Position numbers and translations under genes: made by a program. The notes below the pieces were generated by a model. That model saw only the letters and a program-made list of their open reading frames with translations. It did no database searches and had not been told where the DNA came from. Shown piece after piece: positions 1 through 4,874 of a DNA stretch of 8,279 nt. Within the stretch, counting starts at the first letter, position 1, and each line of letters begins with the position of its first letter. The DNA comes from DASPKX01 sp035627835 (GTDB lineage Bacteria; Verrucomicrobiota; Verrucomicrobiia; Limisphaerales; SXQI01). The DNA is taken from contig DASPKX010000179.1 of assembly GCA_035627835.1 (NCBI GenBank), forward strand, positions 1 to 8,279, given 5' to 3'.

Positions 1-1473
1 AAAGTGAAGCTCGAGGTCTGGGAGAAAGACTTCCCCGCGGGATGGGTTGGCTTGGGCGTCAACGCCGTCGATAGCAGCGGCACGCATTACCTCGCCCTGG
101 TGAAGAACCGCTCTGGGAGCGAAGACCCTTTCATCACTGATCTCTATCCCGGCCAACTCCGCACCGCCCGCTTAGAGCCAAATGTAAAGATGCACGCAGA
201 CCGTGACGACAAGCTTGAAGTCGTTCCTGAAGAGCTACGGGGTCGGACTCTCATTCAAACGCTAAACAGCCGCCGCTCGGACGCCAAGCTCCGCAACATC
301 TTCACCTTCACCAAACACCCCTCCTCCGAGACTCCCGACCAGGTCGTCCTCACCTGGAGCCACGATCCTCGAACCACGCAGACGATCCAATGGCGCACGA
401 ACAGGAGAGTCACCCGCGGCGCCATCCGCTACTACAAAAAGCCTTCCGCCCCTGACGCTGGCAAACCGCGGCCGGAAGTGATGGAAGTCTCCGCCGAAAC
501 AGAGCGCCTCGAATCGAAGTTCCTCCTGAACGACCCAATCATTCACCGGCACACCGGCCTCCTTCTGGGGCTGGAGCCCGACACCACCTACTACTATTGG
601 GTTGGCGATCCAGCCAGCAAACGCTGGAGCCAACGCGGTGAGTTCACCACCGCGCCCGACAAGGTGAAGCCCTTCTCCTTCATCTACATGGGTGACGCCC
701 AGAATGGTTTAGACACTTGGGGCAAACTCGTCCGCGGCGCGCACTACCGCCAACCGAACGCAGCCTTCTACATCATGGCCGGCGACCTCGTGGACCGCGG
801 AAACGAACGAGACGACTGGGACAGCCTCTTCGCCAACGCCAAAGGCGTCTACGACCACCGACAACTCGTCCCCGTCATCGGCAATCACGAATGCCAGGGC
901 GGCCACCCCACCCTCTACCTGAAGCTCTTTGGGCTGATGCAAAATGGTCCTGCGAATGTTGAGCGGGAACGAGCCTATGCCTTCGAGTACAGCAACGCGT
1001 TGTTTGTGGTGCTTGATTCGAATCTCGACCCAGTGACGCAAACGGCCTGGCTTGAGGAGCAGTTGGCCCGCAGCAAAGCCAAATGGAAATTCGTGACCTA
1101 CCATCATCCCGCCTATTCCTCGCTGCCAAAGCGGGACAATGTGAAGCTGCGGGAACTCTGGACTCCGCTGTTCGACAAGTACCACGTCGATATGGCCCTC
1201 CAGGGGCACGATCACGCTTACCTCCGGACCTATCCGATGAAGGGGCAAAAGCAAGTCGGCAGTCCGGCCGAAGGGACCGTTTACATCGTTTCCGTCTCCG
1301 GAACTAAACTCTACGAGCAGGACAAGCGCGATTACACGGAGTTCGGCATGACCAACGTCGCCACCTATCAGGTTCTCGACATCCAAATTGAAGGCGACCG
1401 CCTCATCTACCGCGCCTACGACACCGACGGCAAACTCCGCGACGAGCTGATCATCGATAAGAGCGGCAGGTAA
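1..1473 (+). CDS. Purple-acid-phosphatase-like metallophosphoesterase, 5' end cut by window
   Basis: The frame is open to base 1, so the GTG at 4 is probably internal and the gene starts upstream. Residue numbers count from that GTG. About 100 N-terminal residues are beta-rich and unassigned (possibly the end of a lectin-like sandwich). Then comes an Fn3-like purple acid phosphatase N-terminal domain (about 105-218, ending GLEPDTTYYYWVGD) and a calcineurin-like phosphoesterase domain (about 222-450). The five metal-binding blocks are all visible: GDAQ (230-233), GDLVDRG (260-266), GNHE (293-296), YHHP (366-369) and GHDH (401-404). The family hydrolyses phosphomonoesters or diesters with a dinuclear metal centre and is usually exported; the signal peptide would lie outside the window. 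The tyrosine of the classical GDxxY motif is replaced by Asp264, so the Fe(III)-tyrosinate that gives the purple colour is not expected. The substrate cannot be told. No clear terminator follows; a small insertion begins 33 bp after the stop. Confidence 0.9.
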   Translation, partial: KVKLEVWEKDFPAGWVGLGVNAVDSSGTHYLALVKNRSGSEDPFITDLYPGQLRTARLEPNVKMHADRDDKLEVVPEELRGRTLIQTLNSRRSDAKLRNIFTFTKHPSSETPDQVVLTWSHDPRTTQTIQWRTNRRVTRGAIRYYKKPSAPDAGKPRPEVMEVSAETERLESKFLLNDPIIHRHTGLLLGLEPDTTYYYWVGDPASKRWSQRGEFTTAPDKVKPFSFIYMGDAQNGLDTWGKLVRGAHYRQPNAAFYIMAGDLVDRGNERDDWDSLFANAKGVYDHRQLVPVIGNHECQGGHPTLYLKLFGLMQNGPANVERERAYAFEYSNALFVVLDSNLDPVTQTAWLEEQLARSKAKWKFVTYHHPAYSSLPKRDNVKLRELWTPLFDKYHVDMALQGHDHAYLRTYPMKGQKQVGSPAEGTVYIVSVSGTKLYEQDKRDYTEFGMTNVATYQVLDIQIEGDRLIYRAYDTDGKLRDELIIDKSGR

Positions 1474-1498
1474 GCATTTTGTTCAAAGTAGATCCTTG

Positions 1499-1506
1499 GA
1501 CTTTTG
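1499..1506. repeat. Left 8-bp direct repeat (probable target-site duplication)
   Basis: GACTTTTG lies immediately outside the left terminal inverted repeat. The identical octamer sits at 2024-2031, immediately outside the right one, and the match does not extend further on either side. Confidence 0.65.
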
Positions 1507-1528
1507 CGTAGTGCCCTAATTTGAACCC
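1507..1528. repeat. Left terminal inverted repeat
   Basis: The core reads AGTGCCCTAATTTGAACCC. It matches the reverse complement of 2002-2023 at 18 of 22 positions; counted inward from the end, the mismatches are at 1, 3, 8 and 18. Confidence 0.7.
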
Positions 1529-1580
1529 TGCGCAAGCCCAAGCAGGCAAGCGCACGCAACGTCTCCAACTTAAGACACTC
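1509..1580 (-). other. Subterminal stem-loop at the left end of the small element
   Basis: A second, diverged copy of the repeat core lies at 1564-1580, inverted relative to the left end. Read as RNA from the - strand, bases 1580-1565 pair with 1525-1510 at 15 of 16 positions, including three G-U wobbles. Inside, TGCGC pairs with GCGCA to extend the structure. The same fold from the + strand has A-C mismatches where the - strand has G-U, so if it is an RNA structure it favours - strand transcription. It could equally be a transposase-binding end or a decayed nested repeat. Confidence 0.4.
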
Positions 1581-1658
1581 CCCGCTCTCACTGTCGTCCA
1601 GCTTTCAGCTTTATTGCCCTTCGATGACTTTCCATGGCATTCTCTCATTCATGAATCC

Positions 1659-1808
1659 ATGAATGACACCAATCTTGTCGTCTATCGATTAACACCTAAA
1701 AACGAGAAGCTGACCGCCGTTCTTGAATTGCCAACAGATTGCGCAAACGACGCTGTGAAAGTTTACATCGTCCAGCAACTCAAGCATGCGGGGAAAGGGA
1801 AGTTGTGA
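1659..1808 (+). CDS. Hypothetical 49-aa soluble mini-protein
   Basis: The peptide begins MNDTNLVVYRLTPKNEKLTA, is mixed charged and hydrophobic, and has no signal or membrane segment. I do not recognise a family. The ATG at 1659 is the nearest reasonable start but has no evident Shine-Dalgarno. The frame stays open back to a TAG at 1509 inside the left terminal repeat, so a TTG start at 1521 giving 95 aa is possible, though that extension looks like non-coding repeat sequence. Its TGA overlaps the GTG start of the next frame by four bases (GTGA), the usual arrangement of translationally coupled genes, and this overlap is the main reason to believe it. It lies wholly inside the small mobile element. 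Confidence 0.4.
   Translation: MNDTNLVVYRLTPKNEKLTAVLELPTDCANDAVKVYIVQQLKHAGKGKL
1794..1800 (+). promoter_or_regulatory. Ribosome binding site for the 69-aa peptide
   Basis: AAAGGGA lies four bases before the GTG at 1805, inside the 3' end of the preceding small frame. It supports GTG 1805 over the in-frame codon at 1739. Confidence 0.4.
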
Positions 1809-2014
1809 AGGCCAAGACGGCGGTGAAATATGCTATCGCGGTCGTGTTTGCGGTATTTGCTGTCGCATGCCTTGCCACCGTTATGTTCCCAGCGCGACCT
1901 GCGAACTTCGAAAGCAGCCGACGCAGCGGGGCAGCTGCAGGCGCTGCAATATGGGCAGCCGTGAGTGCAGCTTGTTTCAAAAGCGCGAGAAAAGATTCTT
2001 CGGGTCCAAATTAG
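1805..2014 (+). CDS. Hypothetical 69-aa two-helix membrane peptide
   Basis: The start is the GTG at 1805, which overlaps the previous stop as GTGA and is preceded by a purine-rich AAAGGGA at 1794-1800, four bases upstream. The product starts with a basic MKAKTAVK, followed by a hydrophobic helix (about 9-28), a short loop with an ESSRR turn (36-40), an Ala/Gly-rich second helix (about 42-58) and a basic, polar C-terminus ending SGPN. This predicts an inner-membrane peptide. I do not recognise the family. Small size, two helices and residence in a mobile cassette would fit cargo of many kinds, including a toxin, but nothing visible identifies one. The stop falls inside the right terminal repeat, so the C-terminus may be set by the insertion. 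Confidence 0.45.
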   Translation: MKAKTAVKYAIAVVFAVFAVACLATVMFPARPANFESSRRSGAAAGAAIWAAVSAACFKSARKDSSGPN

Positions 2015-2023
2015 GACACTGCC
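2002..2023. repeat. Right terminal inverted repeat
   Basis: Read inward from the right end, the core is AGTGTCCTAATTTGGACCC, the partner of 1507-1528. It also contains the TAG stop (2012-2014) of the second small reading frame, so that peptide terminates inside the element's end. Confidence 0.7.
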
Positions 2024-2031
2024 GACTTTTG
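2024..2031. repeat. Right 8-bp direct repeat (probable target-site duplication)
   Basis: This is an exact copy of the octamer at 1499-1506, abutting the right inverted repeat with no intervening base. Confidence 0.65.
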
Positions 2032-2038
2032 AGGAGAA

Positions 2039-2066
2039 TTGACAAAGCGCACGGCAATCGTATTCT
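2039..2066 (+). promoter_or_regulatory. Candidate sigma-70-type promoter
   Basis: A perfect -35 box, TTGACA (2039-2044), is followed after 16 bp by TATTCT (2061-2066), which matches four of six bases of the -10 consensus. The predicted start would be near 2073, about 15 bp before the three-way hairpin at 2088-2140, giving a transcript of roughly 75 nt. It lies just outside the right end of the small element. Promoters called by eye have a high false-positive rate. Confidence 0.35.
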
Positions 2067-2087
2067 TGGTTCGACAATTTAAAGGTT

Positions 2088-2148
2088 CCGGCCCGCTGAT
2101 AAAAGCCCATGGGGCTTTCTCGTAAGAGTAGGCGGGCCGGTCGTTTTT
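2088..2148 (+). terminator. Nested three-way-junction hairpin with T-run; bidirectional terminator or small RNA
   Basis: The outer stem is nine uninterrupted G-C pairs (2088-2096 with 2132-2140). It encloses two inner hairpins: AAAGCCC/GGGCTTT (2102-2108 with 2112-2118, loop ATG) and CTC/GAG (2119-2121 with 2126-2128) capped by a GTAA tetraloop of the GNRA class. On the + strand a run of five T follows at 2144-2148. On the - strand the inner hairpin alone ends in TTTT and can terminate the DUF3800 transcript, whose stop codon is at 2147-2149. It sits between convergent genes, so a bidirectional terminator is the simplest reading. Most intrinsic terminators are not branched, and with the promoter-like sequence at 2039-2066 an independent small RNA is a real alternative. 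Confidence 0.6.
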
Positions 2149-2830
2149 AATCGTACGTCTCTCCTTCCGCTCCAAACATCTTTTCTTCGGTGCAGAATGC
2201 GCGGCGAATTGCAGCCAACGCTCGGTGGTCTCCTCGTTCGACAGCCCGGAATACAGCCCAGTTGCAGTAATCTGCGATTTGTAAGTCGAGGTTTGATTTG
2301 GAGGCATGGTGCATTATTCGATACCGCACACCGATAGGGAGAGTCTCTGCAAGAACCTCCTTAATGCCCTTCTCGATCGCGTTTCGTTTCCGCTCAACTG
2401 GAACCGAATCGGTGTAGATCAAAATTTCAGTATTGCCCGACGGATTCGTCGCTCTGATCACCCGACGCAGTAAACGCCCAACCATGTTGGGATAAAAGCG
2501 TTCAACCGGCCATGACGCCGGTGCTACTTTTGACTTATCGACGACCAGAGCATCGAGCCGCACGCCTTCGAGGTGCTTTGCGATAATCCCAAAGACACGA
2601 TTTCGAACCAATTGACGGTCTTCGGCAGCATGAAAATATTCAAGCTCAGTTCCTTCCTCTGCTAAATCATATTTCAGTTCCACTAAATCCTTGTAAGCTT
2701 CGAACGGTCGCACCTTGCTTAAGCACACGAGAGAAAAGTGTCGTGTGCCCTTTGGCGAGAAGTCGAGGTTTCCTGATTCGTCTAAAAAGAAGTAACTAAA
2801 GACTTTCGTAGCGAGAGCGTCAGGTTCCAT
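2147..2830 (-). CDS. DUF3800 domain protein (predicted RNase H-fold, function unknown)
   Basis: This 227-aa protein matches the DUF3800 pattern along its length: FFLDESGN (14-21) near the N-terminus, a FHAAED block (66-71), IYTDS (138-142) and a C-terminal SNLDLQIADYCNWAVFR segment (179-195). The acidic residues Asp17, Glu18, Asp141, Asp182 and Asp187 are placed like the metal-binding carboxylates of RNase H-like folds. As I recall the family is grouped with that fold and is scattered among mobile and defence-linked loci; its activity has not been settled to my knowledge. The ATG at 2830 leaves 13 residues before the first strand and has no clear Shine-Dalgarno; a hairpin lies 7-26 bases upstream. 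It follows rpsA on the same strand but is cut off from it by a strong terminator, so it probably has its own promoter. By eye it is more AT-rich than rpsA, which suggests transfer. Confidence 0.8.
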   Translation of the reverse strand: MEPDALATKVFSYFFLDESGNLDFSPKGTRHFSLVCLSKVRPFEAYKDLVELKYDLAEEGTELEYFHAAEDRQLVRNRVFGIIAKHLEGVRLDALVVDKSKVAPASWPVERFYPNMVGRLLRRVIRATNPSGNTEILIYTDSVPVERKRNAIEKGIKEVLAETLPIGVRYRIMHHASKSNLDLQIADYCNWAVFRAVERGDHRALAAIRRAFCTEEKMFGAEGETYD

Positions 2831-2836
2831 TGGATG

Positions 2837-2856
2837 CTTGGCTCAGTAGCGCCAAG
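2837..2856 (-). promoter_or_regulatory. Perfect inverted repeat just upstream of the DUF3800 start
   Basis: CTTGGC and GCCAAG (six pairs, eight-base loop) end six bases before the ATG at 2830. The position would place a hairpin over the ribosome-loading region, or it could be an operator half-site pair. No Shine-Dalgarno is visible between it and the start. Confidence 0.35.
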
Positions 2857-2888
2857 TGTCATTCCCCGCCAGCTAAGATTGTGAATTC

Positions 2889-2926
2889 AAAAAAAAGCGG
2901 GCAGAGGATTGCTCCCCTGCCCGCTT
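2889..2926 (-). terminator. Intrinsic terminator of rpsA
   Basis: Read on the - strand, AAGCGGGCAG (2926-2917) pairs perfectly with CTGCCCGCTT (2904-2895) across a 12-base loop, and the 3' arm runs into a continuous stretch of eight T (2896-2889). It begins 37 bases after the rpsA stop and ends 59 bases before the DUF3800 start, so it should separate the two transcripts. Confidence 0.92.
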
Positions 2927-2963
2927 AAATGTTCAAACCGGCACTGCTGCCGGAGTGATGTAA

Positions 2964-4634
2964 TTATTCCTCGGTCTTGGTGGATTCGTCGGCAGCGTCA
3001 AAAGCGTGCTGCAGAGCCACGAGGTCTTCACCTGGCTTGAGGGAATCAAGCAGCGCTTGCTCAGCCTTGAGCTGCTCAGGCGAGTAGTTCGCAGCCTTGA
3101 TGGACAGACCGATGCGGCGTTCGCCCTTGTCGATCTTGATCACGCGCGCGGTCACATCCTGGCCGACCTTGAGCACGTTCTTGATCTTGTCCACGCGATC
3201 CTCGCTAACCTGGCTGATGTGCACCAGGCCATCGATGTCGTGCGCCAAACCGATGAAGGCGCCGAAGCTCGCGAGCTTCGTGACCTTGCCGGTGACGAGG
3301 TCGCCGACCTTGTAGAACTTGTCGATGTTCGCCCAAGGATCTTCGGAGAGCTGCTTGATGCCGAGGGAGATGCGTTGGTTGGCCTTGTCGATTTCCAGAA
3401 CAACCGCTTCCACATCGTCGCCCTTCTTCAGAACTTCGGAAGGATGATTGATCTTGCGGGTCCAGGAAACGTCGGAGACATGGATCATGCCGTCCAAGCC
3501 ATCTTCCAGCTCCACGAAAGCGCCGTAGCTGGTGGTGTTGCGGACCTTGCCGCTGACCTTGGTGCCAGGAGGATATTTCTCCATAGCCTTTTCCCAAGGA
3601 TTGGTCTCGAGCTGGCGGATGCCCAGGGAGATCTTTTGCTCTTCGCGATTGATGCCGAGCACCACTGCTTCCACTTCCTGGTCCTGCTTGAGGACGTCGG
3701 AAGGCTTGGCAATGCGCTTGGTCCAGGAGAGTTCGGTGACGTGCACGAGGCCTTCGACACCCGGCTCGAGTTCCACGAACGCGCCGTAAGGAACCAGGTT
3801 GACCACCTTGCCCTTGACCTTCGCGCCGATCGGGAACTTGCCTTCGATCTGGTCCCATGGATTCGCGAGCTTCTGCTTGAGGCCGAGGCTGACGCGCTCT
3901 TTCTCACGGTTCACGTCCAGCACGACAACGTCGAGTTCCTGGCCAACCTTGAGAATTTCAGAAGGATGATTGATGCGGCCCCAGCTCATATCCGTGATAT
4001 GCAGCAAGCCGTCCAGGCCGTTCAGGTCGATGAACGCGCCGAAATCAGTGATGTTCTTGACGGTGCCCTTGCGGATATCGCCTGGAACCATCTCTGTGAG
4101 CAGCTTCCCGCGGCGCTCAGTGCGCTCCTGCTCGATCAACTCGCGGCGCGAGAGAACGATGTTCTGCCGCTCAGGATTGATCTTAACGACCTTAAATTCG
4201 TAAGTGTTGCCCACGAAACCGTTGAGGTTCTTCGGAGGAGCAACGTCGATTTGCGAGGCTGGAAGGAACGCTTCCACGCCAATGTTGACGATGAGGCCGC
4301 CCTTCACCACGGCTTTAACTTTACCGTTGATGGTGCCGCCTTCGTTGCAGATGGTCAGGATCTTGTCCCAATTCTTCTTGAACTCAGCTTTTTCCTTCGA
4401 GAGGACCACCATGCCCTCTGCGTCTTCGAGCTTCTCGATCAAGACATCGATTTCATCGCCGACTTTAACGGCGTGGATGTCGTCGAACTCATTGGCGGGG
4501 ATGCTGCCCTCGCTCTTGTAGCCGATGTCCACCAAGACTTCCTTGGAGCGGACCTCGATGACGGTTCCCTTGACGATTTCCCCTGCTGAGAAGGGCTGTG
4601 CGCTTCCCTTCAGGGCTTCTTCCATGGTCAACAT
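2964..4634 (-). CDS. rpsA: 30S ribosomal protein S1
   Basis: The 556-aa product carries six S1 (OB-fold) RNA-binding domains at about 17-81, 98-164, 185-253, 270-338, 355-425 and 442-513, followed by an acidic tail ending KTEE. Length and domain count match the long form of S1 (E. coli about 557 aa). The first two domains are divergent, as usual for the ribosome-anchoring part. Domains 3-6 are near copies with the recurrent GAF[VI] strand and a downstream H[IV][TS] motif, and they bind mRNA. S1 binds the small ribosomal subunit through protein S2 and helps load mRNAs that lack strong Shine-Dalgarno sites. The start at 4634 is chosen as the first ATG; a second ATG three codons downstream (4625) is an alternative. 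Neither has a good Shine-Dalgarno, which is common for rpsA. A perfect terminator follows. It is not next to cmk, its frequent neighbour in other bacteria. Confidence 0.97.
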   Translation of the reverse strand: MLTMEEALKGSAQPFSAGEIVKGTVIEVRSKEVLVDIGYKSEGSIPANEFDDIHAVKVGDEIDVLIEKLEDAEGMVVLSKEKAEFKKNWDKILTICNEGGTINGKVKAVVKGGLIVNIGVEAFLPASQIDVAPPKNLNGFVGNTYEFKVVKINPERQNIVLSRRELIEQERTERRGKLLTEMVPGDIRKGTVKNITDFGAFIDLNGLDGLLHITDMSWGRINHPSEILKVGQELDVVVLDVNREKERVSLGLKQKLANPWDQIEGKFPIGAKVKGKVVNLVPYGAFVELEPGVEGLVHVTELSWTKRIAKPSDVLKQDQEVEAVVLGINREEQKISLGIRQLETNPWEKAMEKYPPGTKVSGKVRNTTSYGAFVELEDGLDGMIHVSDVSWTRKINHPSEVLKKGDDVEAVVLEIDKANQRISLGIKQLSEDPWANIDKFYKVGDLVTGKVTKLASFGAFIGLAHDIDGLVHISQVSEDRVDKIKNVLKVGQDVTARVIKIDKGERRIGLSIKAANYSPEQLKAEQALLDSLKPGEDLVALQHAFDAADESTKTEE

Positions 4635-4720
4635 ATATGGATAAGGACGAATGAACTAGTGCGGAGGCTTGGCCGGGCGCAAAAAGGCCCTACGAAGACT
4701 CCATTGCCGAACGGACCAAA

Positions 4721-4735
4721 CGTTGCTGGGCAACG
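4721..4735 (-). other. Perfect short hairpin in the rpsA leader
   Basis: CGTTGC and GCAACG form six pairs around a three-base loop. It lies about 87 bases before the rpsA start and next to the GGTTAA repeat cluster. Confidence 0.4.
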
Positions 4736-4737
4736 GA

Positions 4738-4764
4738 GGTTAACGGTTAAGTTGTTCGGTTAAC
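4738..4764. repeat. Three GGTTAA repeats upstream of rpsA
   Basis: GGTTAAC occurs at 4738-4744 and 4758-4764, with a third GGTTAA at 4745-4750. The embedded GTTAAC is itself a palindrome. The block is AT-rich against its GC-rich surroundings, as a protein-binding or promoter site might be. Confidence 0.35.
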
Positions 4765-4788
4765 TTTCTTTTCTCAGCCGCAAATGGA

Positions 4789-4804
4789 TGGCGCACACGC
4801 GCCA
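4789..4804 (-). terminator. Weak candidate terminator hairpin after the lipoprotein gene
   Basis: TGGCGC and GCGCCA form a perfect six-pair stem with a four-base loop, 70 bases beyond the lipoprotein stop. No T-run follows on the - strand, so intrinsic termination is doubtful and read-through into rpsA is possible. Confidence 0.3.
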
Positions 4805-4874
4805 CCCCGGCAACGGGAACCATACCCCTTCACCAACCCCCCGCAAGTGGGAAGTTGCCCCTTTCGGCTTCGCC

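Larger units (their letters stand above)
1507..2023. mobile_element. 517-bp non-autonomous transposon-like element with small-ORF cargo
   Basis: The segment is bounded by 22-bp imperfect terminal inverted repeats (18 of 22 positions match). Each end is directly abutted by an identical 8-bp sequence, GACTTTTG, as expected for a target-site duplication. There is no transposase inside, so any movement would need an enzyme supplied in trans, as for a MITE or a cargo-carrying derivative of an insertion sequence. Duplications of 8 bp are made by several families (for example IS6, IS66, ISL3, IS256); I cannot assign one from the ends. The insertion lies in the gap between two convergent genes and interrupts neither. 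That the structure is a real insertion is inferred from the repeat geometry alone. Confidence 0.65.
4635..4874 (-). promoter_or_regulatory. Non-coding rpsA leader and promoter region
   Basis: This 240-bp gap between the lipoprotein stop and the rpsA start holds no convincing gene. It must contain the rpsA promoter unless rpsA is read from the lipoprotein operon, but I find no confident -35/-10 pair. What it does hold is two perfect hairpins and a cluster of three GGTTAA repeats, listed separately. Autogenous control of rpsA through its structured leader is known in E. coli; the same here is only inference. Confidence 0.45.

Noticed and set aside
709..1386. A 225-codon - strand frame inside the phosphatase gene
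   Set aside because: It is antisense to all five conserved metal-binding blocks of a clear enzyme and has no recognisable domain, so it is a shadow of GC-rich third positions.
1451..1648. A 65-codon - strand frame at the left end of the small element
   Set aside because: It spans the element boundary and ends inside the phosphatase gene; the Arg/Trp/Cys-rich translation looks like translated repeat sequence.
1763..2110. A 115-codon - strand frame across the small element
   Set aside because: It is Cys- and Ser-rich without a domain, runs out through the right terminal repeat into flanking sequence and conflicts with the better-supported coupled + strand frames.
2088..2140. Three-way hairpin considered as a tRNA
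   Set aside because: It has only two internal arms, no anticodon arm, no T-loop motif and no CCA end; the length is also too short.
3006..4589. A 527-codon open frame on the + strand opposite rpsA
   Set aside because: It lies wholly antisense to a certain S1 gene, and its repetitive Asp/Leu/Val-rich translation follows from the codon bias of the repeated S1 domains. It has no independent start signals.
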